From NCBI GenBank assembly GCA_947164825.1, contig CAMUYE010000015.1, positions 1-35,115 on the forward strand: a DNA stretch of 35,115 bases, written 5' to 3'. The notes under the pieces are model-generated. The model saw only the letters and a list, made by a program, of their open reading frames with translations, was not told the DNA's origin and did not search any database. This stretch comes from an uncultured Clostridia bacterium (GTDB lineage: Bacteria; Bacillota; Clostridia; Oscillospirales; Oscillospiraceae). Made by a program: the position numbers and the translations under genes. This document shows positions 1 through 8,455 of the stretch, one piece after another; within the stretch, counting starts at the first letter, position 1; each line of letters begins with the position of its first letter.

Positions 1-341
1 AAGGATAACGGGTAACGCCCGCCGAAGGCGACTTCAGGAAAAGTGCAACAGAAAGCAACCGCCCCGCGACAGCGGGAACAGGTCCCGCCCCGAACGCGGA
101 TCGCCAAGGGCAACGGGAAACCGCCCCGCGCAAGCGGAGCAAGGGTGGAAAAGTGAGGTAAGAGCTCACTCGCCGGCTGGAGACTGTCCGGTGCTGTAAA
201 CTCTATCCGGAGCAACACCGTGGAGGAGACACATGGCCTGCCCGGCCGTCTCCGTGGAGGTGGCATGGAGCGCACCGGCAACGGTGCGACAAGATAGATG
301 GCTGTCTAAGACAGAACCCGGCTTACAGACCCGATTGCTGA
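1..341 (+). ncRNA. rnpB: RNase P RNA, 3' portion (5' end outside window)
   Basis: This is the catalytic RNA of ribonuclease P, which removes 5' leaders from tRNA precursors. The 3' end carries the conserved ACAGAACCCGGCTTACAG block (about 311-328). The AGGAAAAGTGCAACAGAAA segment (36-54) matches the conserved core after the P3/P4 side, and the GGTAAGAGCTCAC segment (157-169) is another conserved bacterial RNase P stretch. The 5' strand of the P4 core (the GAGGAAAGTCC box) is not in the window, so the gene is partial. A small ORF reading through the region is not credible as a protein. The 3' boundary is approximate and set just before the terminator hairpin. Confidence 0.93.
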
Positions 342-373
342 CAGAGCTCCCCCGCAGGGAGCTCTGTTTTTCG
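342..373 (+). terminator. Intrinsic terminator of rnpB
   Basis: The stem AGAGCTCCC / GGGAGCTCT closes a short CGCA-type loop and is followed by a T-rich GTTTTTC tail. It lies immediately after the RNase P RNA 3' end, so it is the natural end of that transcript. Confidence 0.85.
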
Positions 374-443
374 CGCCGATCACCTTTCGTCTTGCGAAAA
401 GCAGAAAATGGTGATAGAATGGAACCGGAAAAGAGGGACGTCT

Positions 444-2291
444 ATGAATGAAATGATCGACGCGAAGCTCAACCGCATCCTGCCGCGGGTGCAGAAGCCC
501 GCCCGCTACGTGGGCGGCGAATACAATCAGACGGTGAAGGACCTGGGTTCCGTGGATACCCGGGTGGCCTTCTGCTTCCCGGACACCTACGAGATCGGCA
601 TGTCCAACCTGGGGCTCCGCATCCTCTACGGCATCGTCAACCAAATGGACGGCGTCTGGTGCGAGCGGGTCTTCACCCCCTGGGGAGACATGGAGGATGA
701 GATGCGGGCCGCCGGGCTGCCCCTCTACGCCCTGGAGAGCCGCGACCCCGTGGCGGATTTCGACATGATCGCCTTCTCCGTGGGCTACGAAATGAGCTAC
801 ACCAACATCCTGACCATGCTGGACCTGGCCGGGGTGCCGCTCCACGCCTCGGAGCGGAAGGGCCTGAAGAACGTCGTCTTCGCGGGCGGCGCCTGCACCT
901 ACAACCCGGAGCCCCTGGCGGACTTCATCGACTTCTTCTCCCTGGGCGAGGGGGAGGAGAGCACGGTGGAGATCGTCAACTGCTACCGGGACGCAAAGAA
1001 GCGGGGCCTGTCCAAGGAGGAATTTCTTTGGGAGGTCGGAAAGATTCCCGGGGTTTACGTGCCCTCCCACTACGAACACAAATACAACGCCGACGGCACC
1101 CTGGCGGCCATCACGCCCCTGCCCGGGGCCCCGGCGAAGGTGACGAAGCGCATCGTGCAGGACCTAGACAAGACTTGGTATCCCACGGAGCCCATCGTCC
1201 CCATGACGGAGATCGTCCACGACCGGATGAACCTGGAGGTCATGCGGGGCTGCATCCGGGGCTGCCGCTTCTGCCAGGCTGGCTACACCTACCGGCCCGT
1301 CCGGCCCCGGAAACCGGAAACCCTCTACGAGCAGGCCGTTCACAGCCTGGAATTCTCCGGCGACAGCGAGATCACCCTCTCCTCCCTCTCCACCTCGGAC
1401 TACCGGTATCTGGAGCCCCTGACGGACCGGCTGACGGAGTACTGTGCCGCCCGGAACATCAACATGTCGGTGCCCTCCCTGCGGGCGGACAATTTCTCCC
1501 GGGATCTGATGCTCAAGCTGCAAAAGGTTCGCAAAAGCGGCCTGACCTTCGCCCCCGAGGCGGGGACCCAGCGGCTCCGGGACGCCATCAACAAAAACGT
1601 CACGGAGGAAGACGTGCTGAAGACCTGCGAGATCGCCTTCGCGGGGGGCTGGAACAACGTGAAGCTCTACTTCATGCTGGGCCTGCCCACGGAAACCGAC
1701 GAGGACGTGCTGGGCATCGCGGATCTGGTCTACAAGATCTACAACTGCTGGAAGGATCACGCCTCCAACAAGAAACGGGGCGTCCGCATCCACGTGGCCA
1801 CGGCCTTTTTCGTGCCCAAGCCCTTCACGGGCTTCCAGTGGGAGCAGCAGATCGCCCCGGAGGAATATCTGCGGCGCTGCCGTCTGCTGAAAGAGCACAT
1901 GAACAACAAGAGCATCGAGTACAACTACCACGAGGCGAAGCTCAGCGAGCTGGAAGCCGTGCTGGCCCGGGGCGACCGGCGGCTGGGGGCCGTCATCGAG
2001 GCGGCCTGGAAGCGCGGCGCGAAGCTGGACGGCTGGATGGAGTACTTCGACTACGACAAGTGGATCGCGGCTCTGGACGAATGCGGCGTGGACCGGCATT
2101 TCTACACCACCCGGGGCTTCGGCGAGGACGAGGTCCTGGCCTGGGATACCATCGACTGCGGCGTCACCAAGCGCTTCCTGCTCCGGGAGCGGGAGCGGGC
2201 CTGCCGGGCCGAGATCACCCCGGACTGCCGCCACGGCTGCGCCGGCTGCGGGGCGAACCGGCTGCTGGAGTGCGGCCGCTGCGACCCTTAA
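444..2291 (+). CDS. TIGR03960-type radical SAM protein, 615 aa
   Basis: The protein belongs to the uncharacterised radical SAM family (TIGR03960 type) that is encoded next to, or fused with, a DUF2344/TIGR03936 domain in many Firmicutes. An N-terminal cobalamin-binding-like Rossmann segment (about residues 35-190) precedes the radical SAM core. The [4Fe-4S] site CIRGCRFC holds Cys270, Cys274 and Cys277. A cysteine-rich C-terminus (CRHGCAGCG... CGRC) could bind a second metal or cluster. The start at 444 (MNEMIDAKL) is chosen over an upstream in-frame ATG at 408 because AAGAGGG lies just before it and the family begins near this point. The reaction is unknown; tRNA or protein modification has been suggested only by context in related genomes. 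The DUF2344 partner follows after a repeat-filled gap. Confidence 0.9.
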   Translation: MNEMIDAKLNRILPRVQKPARYVGGEYNQTVKDLGSVDTRVAFCFPDTYEIGMSNLGLRILYGIVNQMDGVWCERVFTPWGDMEDEMRAAGLPLYALESRDPVADFDMIAFSVGYEMSYTNILTMLDLAGVPLHASERKGLKNVVFAGGACTYNPEPLADFIDFFSLGEGEESTVEIVNCYRDAKKRGLSKEEFLWEVGKIPGVYVPSHYEHKYNADGTLAAITPLPGAPAKVTKRIVQDLDKTWYPTEPIVPMTEIVHDRMNLEVMRGCIRGCRFCQAGYTYRPVRPRKPETLYEQAVHSLEFSGDSEITLSSLSTSDYRYLEPLTDRLTEYCAARNINMSVPSLRADNFSRDLMLKLQKVRKSGLTFAPEAGTQRLRDAINKNVTEEDVLKTCEIAFAGGWNNVKLYFMLGLPTETDEDVLGIADLVYKIYNCWKDHASNKKRGVRIHVATAFFVPKPFTGFQWEQQIAPEEYLRRCRLLKEHMNNKSIEYNYHEAKLSELEAVLARGDRRLGAVIEAAWKRGAKLDGWMEYFDYDKWIAALDECGVDRHFYTTRGFGEDEVLAWDTIDCGVTKRFLLRERERACRAEITPDCRHGCAGCGANRLLECGRCDP

Positions 2292-2411
2292 TTATGAAAC
2301 TATGAAAATATGAAAATATGAAAATATTATGGTATTTTTCAAATCTCCGATTTGAAAAATGATATTAAATTCGTCGCGAAGCGACACCGAAATAGTTTCA
2401 TAGTTTCATTT
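2292..2411. repeat. Palindromic intergenic repeat element (REP/MITE-like)
   Basis: The gap between the radical SAM and DUF2344 genes is almost entirely one nested inverted repeat. The outer arms are ATGAAACTATGAAA near 2294-2307 and its complement TTTCATAGTTTCAT near 2397-2410. Inside are a perfect 12-bp hairpin ATTTTTCAAATC (2334-2345) / GATTTGAAAAAT (2349-2360) and a GTCGC-GAA-GCGAC hairpin (2373-2385). The left arm is expanded by tandem TATGAAAA units. The AT-rich composition contrasts with the GC-rich flanks. It contains no ORF and resembles a mobile intergenic palindrome rather than a promoter. Confidence 0.8.
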
Positions 2412-2432
2412 TTGCTTAGTGAGGATACCAAA

Positions 2433-3209
2433 ATGAGGATGCTATTCACAAAAGAAGGGGCCGCCATCTGGTCCTCCCATCTGGACCTGATGCGGGCGCT
2501 GATGCGGAGCTTCCGGCGGGCGGGGATCGAGCTGAAGCACAGCCAGGGCTTCACGCCCCACCCGGAGCTGTCCATCCTCATGCCCCTGTCCGTGGGGGTG
2601 GAGAGCCAGTGCGAGATCGCGGAGTTCACTCTGGCCGAGGGCTGCGCCATTCCCGCCGCGGAGATCGCCGCCCGGTTGAACCCCGTGCTTCCCGCCGGGA
2701 TCCGGGCCCTGGAGAGCTGGGACGGCGGCCAGAAGGCCGGGAAGCTGGCCTGGCTGCGGGCGCGCTTGACGCTGACCTACGACGCGGCGGCGGAAGCGTC
2801 CGGGGATGCCTCCCTGCGGCTTGAGGCGCTGCGGGCGCTCTTCGCCCGGCCCTCGCTGACCGTGAAAAAGCACGGCAAAAAGGGCGTTGTGGAGACCGAC
2901 ATCGCCCCGATGCTCCGGGCGCTGACGGTGTTCTCCGTAGGGAGCGATCCCCTGATCGCTCCTGTCATTGCCGCAGGCAATGAAGCCGCCGTTCCGGCGG
3001 CGGAGGCATCTGGGGATGCCTCCCTACGATCCGGGACCGCAGGGAAAGACACCGTCGTGATCGAGGCCGTGGTGGCGGCCCAGAATCCAACCCTGAATCC
3101 CCTGCTGCTGGCAACGGCCATTGAGACGTATTTACCGGAATACAGACCGGACCACGTGCTATGCCGACGGATCGAAATCTACGACGCGGATATGAACGTA
3201 TTTCGATAA
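2433..3209 (+). CDS. DUF2344 / TIGR03936-family protein, 258 aa
   Basis: This is the usual partner of the upstream radical SAM protein; in many bacteria the two are fused. The N-terminus (MRMLFTKEGAAIWSSHLDLMR) and the HSQGFTPHPELSILMPLSVG block are typical of the family, as is the C-terminal AQNPTLNPLLLATAIETYLPE segment. The start at 2433 is preferred over an in-frame ATG at 2352, which lies inside the intergenic repeat; GAGGA precedes 2433. The protein carries an unusual insertion: residues about 169-199 are encoded by a 93-bp cluster of four hairpins. A degenerate half-copy of that sequence encodes another EASGDASLR near residues 119-128. Both keep the frame. Function is unknown beyond its link to radical SAM chemistry. 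Confidence 0.88.
   Translation: MRMLFTKEGAAIWSSHLDLMRALMRSFRRAGIELKHSQGFTPHPELSILMPLSVGVESQCEIAEFTLAEGCAIPAAEIAARLNPVLPAGIRALESWDGGQKAGKLAWLRARLTLTYDAAAEASGDASLRLEALRALFARPSLTVKKHGKKGVVETDIAPMLRALTVFSVGSDPLIAPVIAAGNEAAVPAAEASGDASLRSGTAGKDTVVIEAVVAAQNPTLNPLLLATAIETYLPEYRPDHVLCRRIEIYDADMNVFR
2786..2820 (+). repeat. Degenerate half-copy of the intragenic palindromic element
   Basis: GGCGGCGGAAGCGTCCGGGG (start of the block) and the following bases match 2996-3030 with about five differences in 33 positions, so the peptide EASGDASLR appears twice in the DUF2344 protein. It looks like an older, partly eroded copy of the right half of the 2936-3028 element. Confidence 0.7.
2936..3028. repeat. 93-bp four-hairpin palindromic element inserted in frame inside the DUF2344 gene
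   Basis: Four perfect hairpins lie end to end: GGAGCGATC/GATCGCTCC (2941-2962), TCATTGCC/GGCAATGA (2965-2983), GCCGCC/GGCGGC (2985-3001) and GGAGGCATC/GATGCCTCC (3002-3023). The ends are CGTAG (2936-2940) and CTACG (3024-3028). The length of 93 bp equals 31 codons, so the reading frame survives. It falls in the linker before the conserved IEAVVAAQNP block of the protein. The behaviour is like the coding palindromic elements known from Rickettsia, but the sequence looks unrelated. Confidence 0.85.
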
Positions 3210-3253
3210 AACGAAGGAAGACCCTCCGCAGAGGGTCTTCCTTCGTTTTATCG
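3204..3253. terminator. Bidirectional intrinsic terminator
   Basis: A perfect 23-bp stem runs from CGATAAAACGAAGGAAG (start 3204) through ACCCTC to a CGCA loop (3227-3230) and back. It includes the stop codon of the DUF2344 gene. A-rich and T-rich arms let it serve both that gene and the convergent DUF1846 gene. Confidence 0.93.
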
Positions 3254-3255
3254 AT

Positions 3256-4743
3256 TTATTTATGGAACAAATTCTTGCTCTGATACTTGGGCGTGCAGGT
3301 GACGCGCATGCCGAGGCGGTTGTAGGTGGCGGCGTCCTGTACGCCGAGGATGACGGTGGAATGCACCTCGCAGTCGCGGAGCCGGGTCAGCTTTTTCATG
3401 GCCTTGGCGGCGTATTCGTCGGTGGCGGCGGAGATGGCCAGGGCGATGAGGATCTCGTCGGAGTGGAGTCTGGGGTTCCGGCCGCCCAGATACTTGGTCT
3501 TGAGACTCTGGATGGGCTCGATGGCCTCCCGGGACACCAGATGCCGCGCGTGCTCGATGTGGGCCAGGGATTTCACCGCGTTCAGCAGGGCCGCGGCAGC
3601 GGGACCCATGAGCTCCGACATGCCGCCCACCACCAGCTCGCCGTTGGGCAGGTGGATGCAGACGGCGGGCTCGCCGGTCTCCTCCTCGGCCTGGGCGGCC
3701 CGGGCCACCACGGGCCGAATGGCAGGCGTCACGGAGGCCTGCTTCATCAGCAGCTCCAGCTTAAAGACGGTCTCGTCGCTGCAGGTGCCCTTGCGCTGGT
3801 CGCATAGGGCGGCGAAGTAGCGGCGGACGATCTCCTGCCGGGAGGCCTCGCAGACCACGTCGTCGTCCACGATGCAGTTGCCGACCATGTTCACGCCCAT
3901 ATCCGTGGGGGACTTGTAGGGGCACTTGCCCATGATCTTTTCAAAGATTGCCTGGAGCACCGGGAAGATCTCCACGTCCCGGTTGTAGTTCACCGTGGTC
4001 TCGCCGTAGGCGGCCAGGTGGAAGGGGTCGATCATATTCACGTCGTTGAGATCCGCGGTGGCGGCCTCATAGGCCAGGTTCACCGGGTGCTTCAGCGGCA
4101 GATTCCAGATGGGGAAGGTCTCGAACTTGGCGTAGCCCGCGGTCTCGCCCCGCTCAAAGTGGTGATAGAGCTGGCTGAGGCAGGTGGCCATCTTGCCGGA
4201 GCCGGGGCCGGGGGCCGTGACCACCACCAGGGGGTGGGTGGTCTCGATGAAGTCGTTGCGCCCGTAGCCCTCGGGCGAGACGATCTTTGTGATATTGTGG
4301 GGGTAGCCCTCAATGGGGTAGTGGGTATAGACCTTGACGCCCAGATGCTCCAGACGGCGGCGGAAAACGTCCGCGGCCCCCTGCCCGGCGTACTGGGTGA
4401 TGACCACGCTGCCCACGTAGAGGCCCTCGGCGCGGAAGGCGTCGATGAGACGGAGCACGTCGTCGTCGTAGGTGATGCCCAGATCGCCGCGGACCTTGTT
4501 CTGCTCGATGGCGGAGGCGTTGATGGGGATGACGATCTCAGCGGAGTCCTTCAGCTCCAGGAGCATCCGGATCTTGCTGTCCGGCGCGAAGCCCGGCAGC
4601 ACGCGGGAGGCATGGTAGTCGTCGAAGAGCTTGCCGCCGAATTCCAGGTAGAGCTTGCCGCCGAACTGGTCGATGCGCTCCCGGATCCGGGCGGACTGGG
4701 TTTCGAGATATTTCTGGTTGTCGAAGCCGACGTATTTCCGCAT
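3256..4743 (-). CDS. DUF1846 family protein, 495 aa
   Basis: This is a full-length member of the DUF1846 family, a soluble cytoplasmic protein common in Firmicutes and Actinobacteria whose reaction is not established. The N-terminus (MRKYVGFDNQKYLETQ) and the glycine-rich APGPGSGKMATCLSQL segment (a possible phosphate-binding loop) are typical of the family, as are ETFPIWNLPLKHPVNLAYEAAT and the C-terminal HSTVILGVQD block. The start at 4743 is chosen because AAAGGAGGG lies just upstream; a longer ORF to 4815 has no ribosome site and overlaps the promoter. It is a monocistronic unit between its own promoter and a shared terminator. Confidence 0.92.
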   Translation of the reverse strand: MRKYVGFDNQKYLETQSARIRERIDQFGGKLYLEFGGKLFDDYHASRVLPGFAPDSKIRMLLELKDSAEIVIPINASAIEQNKVRGDLGITYDDDVLRLIDAFRAEGLYVGSVVITQYAGQGAADVFRRRLEHLGVKVYTHYPIEGYPHNITKIVSPEGYGRNDFIETTHPLVVVTAPGPGSGKMATCLSQLYHHFERGETAGYAKFETFPIWNLPLKHPVNLAYEAATADLNDVNMIDPFHLAAYGETTVNYNRDVEIFPVLQAIFEKIMGKCPYKSPTDMGVNMVGNCIVDDDVVCEASRQEIVRRYFAALCDQRKGTCSDETVFKLELLMKQASVTPAIRPVVARAAQAEEETGEPAVCIHLPNGELVVGGMSELMGPAAAALLNAVKSLAHIEHARHLVSREAIEPIQSLKTKYLGGRNPRLHSDEILIALAISAATDEYAAKAMKKLTRLRDCEVHSTVILGVQDAATYNRLGMRVTCTPKYQSKNLFHK

Positions 4744-4772
4744 AGAGCATCCCTCCTTTTTCACACCGGCAT

Positions 4773-4801
4773 ATTGTATCACAATTTGCAAAAAAGAGCA
4801 A
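4773..4801 (-). promoter_or_regulatory. Vegetative promoter of the DUF1846 gene
   Basis: On the minus strand, TTGCTC (4796-4801) and TACAAT (4773-4778) are separated by 17 bp. A TGA just before the -10 gives an extended -10 element. It lies about 30 bp upstream of the chosen start codon. Confidence 0.75.
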
Positions 4802-4861
4802 GATTTTTGTTGCAATCATCGCTCGAAAAATGGAAAGTTGAAACTTGCGCCGTCGCAGGTC

Positions 4862-4890
4862 TTTACAAACGATTTTTTATATTGTATAAT
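4862..4890 (+). promoter_or_regulatory. Vegetative promoter of the MATE gene
   Basis: TTTACA (4862-4867) and TATAAT (4885-4890) are separated by exactly 17 bp, 35 bp upstream of the MATE start codon. The predicted transcript start is near 4897. It is divergent from the DUF1846 promoter in the same 180-bp gap. Confidence 0.8.
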
Positions 4891-4925
4891 ATTGTGACTA
4901 TTTTTGAATACAAAGAGAGACTCCC

Positions 4926-6317
4926 ATGCCCTATAAATACTTTCACATGCACGCTCCGCAGCAGCCGCGGCGGGAAGCCACACTGATGACGAAGGGCGAC
5001 CCGAAAAAGGTCATCTTTGCCTTCGCCTTCCCGATTTTCCTGAGCCAGCTCTTCCAGCAGCTCTACTCCACTGCCGACGCCTGGATCGTCAGCAAATATC
5101 TTGGAGACGACGCCTTTTCGGCGGTCTCCTCCTCAGGCAACCTGATCCATCTGATGATCAGCTTTTTCGTCGGCGCCTCCATGGGCGCAGGCGTCGTCAT
5201 CAGCCGCTATTTCGGCGCGGAGGATCACGAGAAAATGTCCAAGGGCGTCCACACGAGCATCCTGGTTTCCCTGATCTGCGGTCTGACACTCACCCTGGCC
5301 GGCACGGTGCTGGCAAGCTGGATCCCCGGGTGGATGAGCCTGGACAAGGAGGTCATTCCCTACGCCGTGCCCTATCTGCGCTGGTATTTCGCCGGCTCCC
5401 TGGCCCTGGTGATGTACAACACCTTCAAGGGCGTGATGAACGCCGTGGGCGACAGCCGCAGGCCGCTGTACTATCTGATTATCTCCTCGCTGCTCAACAT
5501 CTTCCTCGACTGGCTCTTCCTGGGACCCATGGACCTGGGCATCGAATGGGCCGCCATCGCCACCACCATCTCCCAGATCGTATCCGCCCTGCTCTGCCTG
5601 GCCCAGCTCACCAAAAAGGACACGGTCTACGCTCTGTCCTGGAGCAAGCTGCGCATGGACTCCGCGATTTTGAAGGAGGTCCTCCGCTACGGTCTGCCCA
5701 CGGGCGTCCAGAACTCCGTCATCGGCCTGGCCAACGTGATGGTCCAGACCCACATCAACACCTTCACCAAGATCGGCACCGCCGCCTGCGGCGCCTACGC
5801 CAGGATCCAGGGCTTCGCCTTCCTGCCCATCACCTCCTTCTCCATGGCCCTGACCACCTACATCGGCCAGAACCTGGGCGCGAAGGAGTACGAGCGAGCC
5901 AAGGCCGGCGCCCGCTTCGGCATCTGGGCCTCCATGATTATGGCCGAGATCATCGGCGTGATCCTCTATATCTTCGCCGAGCCCCTGGTCGGCATCTTCA
6001 TCAAAAACCCGGAATCCATCGCCATCGGCGCGGAGCAAAGCCGGATTGAATCGCTGTTCTTCTTCCTGCTGTCCTATTCCCACTGTCTGGCGGGCATCTT
6101 CCGGGGCGCAGGCAAGGCTGTGATCCCCATGTTCGTGATGCTGGGGGTCTGGTGCGTCTTCCGCATCGCCTATATCTCCGTGGCCATGAAGATCGACCAC
6201 AACATTATCTGGCTCTTCTGGGCCTATCCCATCACCTGGAGCATCAGCTCGCTCATCTACCTGCTCTACTATCTGAAGACTGACTGGATCCACGGCTTTG
6301 AAAGGGCAAGCACTTAG
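4926..6317 (+). CDS. MATE family multidrug/cation efflux transporter, 463 aa
   Basis: This is a twelve-helix membrane transporter of the MATE family, which exports drugs or metabolites in exchange for Na+ or H+. The first half shows PIFLSQLFQQLYSTADAWIVSKYLG, the standard MATE signature around helix 1, and SSSGNLIHLMISFFVGASMGAG at helix 2. The repeat of this fold begins near residue 245 (YGLPTGVQNSVIGLANVMVQ). The length is normal. The ATG at 4926 is preceded by AAAGAGAG; an internal ATG at 4986 (MTKGDPKKVIFAFAFP) is an alternative start. The substrate cannot be read from the sequence. The next gene starts 60 bp later with no obvious promoter or terminator, so read-through into the potassium genes is possible. 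Confidence 0.9.
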   Translation: MPYKYFHMHAPQQPRREATLMTKGDPKKVIFAFAFPIFLSQLFQQLYSTADAWIVSKYLGDDAFSAVSSSGNLIHLMISFFVGASMGAGVVISRYFGAEDHEKMSKGVHTSILVSLICGLTLTLAGTVLASWIPGWMSLDKEVIPYAVPYLRWYFAGSLALVMYNTFKGVMNAVGDSRRPLYYLIISSLLNIFLDWLFLGPMDLGIEWAAIATTISQIVSALLCLAQLTKKDTVYALSWSKLRMDSAILKEVLRYGLPTGVQNSVIGLANVMVQTHINTFTKIGTAACGAYARIQGFAFLPITSFSMALTTYIGQNLGAKEYERAKAGARFGIWASMIMAEIIGVILYIFAEPLVGIFIKNPESIAIGAEQSRIESLFFFLLSYSHCLAGIFRGAGKAVIPMFVMLGVWCVFRIAYISVAMKIDHNIIWLFWAYPITWSISSLIYLLYYLKTDWIHGFERAST

Positions 6318-6377
6318 GCAGGCTTCTTTGTCCTCGGCACATCGTATCAGAGATTGATTTTTCGGGAGGGACTCGTT

Positions 6378-7721
6378 TTGAAAATCGGTTTCTTCAGCAA
6401 AAAGAATCATACGACCTCCTCCTTTCAGGTAATCCTGCTGGGCTTCCTGGGCCTGATTCTGCTGGGGGCGCTGATTCTGACCCTGCCGATCTGCAGCCGC
6501 GAGCGGGTCTGGACCCCCTTCGCCGACACGCTGTTTACGGCGGTTTCCGCCTCCTGCGTCACCGGGCTCGTCGTCCGGGACACGGCTACCCACTGGTCCC
6601 TGTTCGGCCAGATCATCGTTCTGACCCTGATTCAGATCGGCGGCCTGGGGGTCATCACCGTTGCCCTGACCTTTTTCCGGCTCTCGGGGCGGCGGATCAG
6701 TCTGGCCCAGCGCAACATGATGCAGCAGTCCATTTCCGCTCCCCAGGTAGGCGGCATCGTCCGGCTGACCGGCTTCATCCTCCGGGGCTCCCTGTGCATC
6801 GAACTGGGCGGCGCGGTCCTGCTGGCTCCGGTCTTCATCCGGGACTTCGGCTTCTGGAAGGGGCTGTGGTACAGCCTGTTCCACTCCGTCTCCGCCTTCT
6901 GCAACGCGGGCTTTGACCTCATGGGCGTCCGGGAGAAGTTCTCCTCCCTCACCAGCTACGGGACGAACGCCTGGGTCAACGCCGTAATCATGCTTCTGAT
7001 CGTGGTGGGCGGCATCGGGTTCCTGGTCTGGGACGACATTCGGACCAACGGACTGCGCATAAAGCGCTACCGCCTCCAGACCAAGCTGGTGCTGGCGACC
7101 TCGGGAGTGCTGATCCTGGCCCCCGCGGCTTTGAATTTCCTGCTCGAATACCGGGAACTCCCCTTTTGGGATCGGCTGCTGGCATCCTTGTTCCAGTCGG
7201 TCACCACCCGTACCGCGGGCTTCAACACCACGGATCTCACGCAAATGTCCGAACCCGGAATCCTGCAGATGATATTCCTGATGCTGGTGGGCGGCTCTCC
7301 CGGCTCCACCGCCGGCGGTATGAAAACCACCACCATCGCCGTCCTCTTCCTGGCGGGCATGACGGTCTTCCGCCGCCGGGACGACGTGGAGTGCTTCCGC
7401 CGCCGCATCGGCCAGGACGTGATCCGGAACGCCGGTACCATTCTCTTCCTCTATCTGGCCCTCTTCGCCGTGGGCTCCGCGGTACTGGCCCGGGTGGAAG
7501 GCCAGTCCCTGCTGACCTGCATGTTTGAGACGGGCTCCGCCGTGGGCACTGTGGGCCTGACCCTGGGCATCACCCCGGGACTGCACCGGGTCTCCCGGAT
7601 CGTGCTGATGATCCTGATGTTCCTGGGCCGCGTGGGGACCCTGACCCTGGTCTACGCCCTGCTCCCCGGCGGAAAAAATCCCCCCGGCAGAAAACCTCTG
7701 GAGCCGGTCACCGTCGGATAA
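6378..7721 (+). CDS. KtrB-like potassium channel subunit, 447 aa
   Basis: This is an ion-translocating membrane subunit of a Ktr-type K+ uptake system. Four pore-loop repeats are visible, each with the central filter glycine: ASCVTGLVVRD (about 58-68), SAFCNAGFDLMG, TTRTAGFNTTD and SAVGTVGLTLG. A GGSPGSTAGGMKT segment follows the third loop, as is usual in this family. I take the TTG at 6378 as start because GGGAGGG ends seven bases before it; an earlier TTG at 6354 has no ribosome site. The regulatory subunit follows after 19 bp. Two different K+ systems sit in one run of genes here; this first pair is the Ktr kind. Confidence 0.88.
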   Translation: MKIGFFSKKNHTTSSFQVILLGFLGLILLGALILTLPICSRERVWTPFADTLFTAVSASCVTGLVVRDTATHWSLFGQIIVLTLIQIGGLGVITVALTFFRLSGRRISLAQRNMMQQSISAPQVGGIVRLTGFILRGSLCIELGGAVLLAPVFIRDFGFWKGLWYSLFHSVSAFCNAGFDLMGVREKFSSLTSYGTNAWVNAVIMLLIVVGGIGFLVWDDIRTNGLRIKRYRLQTKLVLATSGVLILAPAALNFLLEYRELPFWDRLLASLFQSVTTRTAGFNTTDLTQMSEPGILQMIFLMLVGGSPGSTAGGMKTTTIAVLFLAGMTVFRRRDDVECFRRRIGQDVIRNAGTILFLYLALFAVGSAVLARVEGQSLLTCMFETGSAVGTVGLTLGITPGLHRVSRIVLMILMFLGRVGTLTLVYALLPGGKNPPGRKPLEPVTVG

Positions 7722-7740
7722 TACAAAAGGAGGTTTCACT

Positions 7741-8388
7741 ATGAAATCCGTACTGATTCTCGGGGCCGGCAATTTCGGCTCCATGCTGGCCCGTCAAATG
7801 AACGCCCAGGGCTACGAAATCATGATCGTGGATCTGCGGGAAGCCCTGATCAACGCGGTCATGCCCTACGTGACGGACGCCCAGATCGGCGACTGCACCA
7901 GCCCCGTCTTCCTCCAGACCCTGGGGGTGGAAAATTACGACCTCTGCGTGGTTTCCATGTGCGAGATCTTCCAGACCTCCCTGGAAGCCACTTCCCTGCT
8001 GAAGGATCTGGGGGCCAAGCGGGTCATCTCCCGGGCCAAAAACGAGGTGCAGGAGAAGTTCCTGCTCCGCAACGGCGCCGACGAGGTGGTCTACCCCGAA
8101 AAGCAGATTGCCCTGCGGCTGGCCACCAAATACGCCTCGGAGCAGATCCTCGACTTCATCCAGTTCGACGGCGGCTACTCCATCTACGAGATGGCGGTGC
8201 CCGACGAATGGGCCGGCAGGACCCTGCTGGAACTGGATCTGCGCCGCAAATACGACGTGAACCTGATCTCCCTGCGCCGCGGCAGCAACGTGACTGTCCC
8301 CCGGCCCGACGATCCCTTCCGGAAGGGCGACGTGGTCTACGCCGTGGGCGAGATGAAGAAGCTGTACAAGTGCTTCCATATCAAATAG
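7741..8388 (+). CDS. KtrA-like RCK regulatory subunit, 215 aa
   Basis: This is a cytoplasmic gating-ring subunit that binds nucleotides and controls the KtrB channel. The N-terminal TrkA-N/RCK Rossmann fold has GAGNFG at residues 8-13 and an acidic residue ending the second strand (IMIVD). The C-terminal TrkA-C domain covers about residues 140-215 and includes the typical PRPDDPFRKGDVVYAVG segment. The single RCK unit and the 215-aa length fit KtrA rather than TrkA. A strong AAAAGGAGG precedes the ATG, and the gene lies directly after the KtrB-like subunit. Confidence 0.9.
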   Translation: MKSVLILGAGNFGSMLARQMNAQGYEIMIVDLREALINAVMPYVTDAQIGDCTSPVFLQTLGVENYDLCVVSMCEIFQTSLEATSLLKDLGAKRVISRAKNEVQEKFLLRNGADEVVYPEKQIALRLATKYASEQILDFIQFDGGYSIYEMAVPDEWAGRTLLELDLRRKYDVNLISLRRGSNVTVPRPDDPFRKGDVVYAVGEMKKLYKCFHIK

Positions 8389-8455
8389 GCACCAGGCGCT
8401 CTGCATACTTCCTGATGCCGATACCCGAAACATTGACCCAAAAGGAGTATCGCCA

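Noticed and set aside
233-451. 72-codon ORF across the end of the RNase P RNA
   Set aside because: It overlaps a structural RNA and its terminator and has no protein family resemblance.
3256-3820. Plus-strand ORFs opposite the DUF1846 gene
   Set aside because: They are antisense to a conserved protein and lack ribosome sites.
5133-7784. 883-codon minus-strand ORF opposite the MATE and KtrB genes
   Set aside because: Its translation is rich in His, Gln, Gly and Asp with no domain, and it is antisense to two clear membrane protein genes. High GC keeps antisense frames open.
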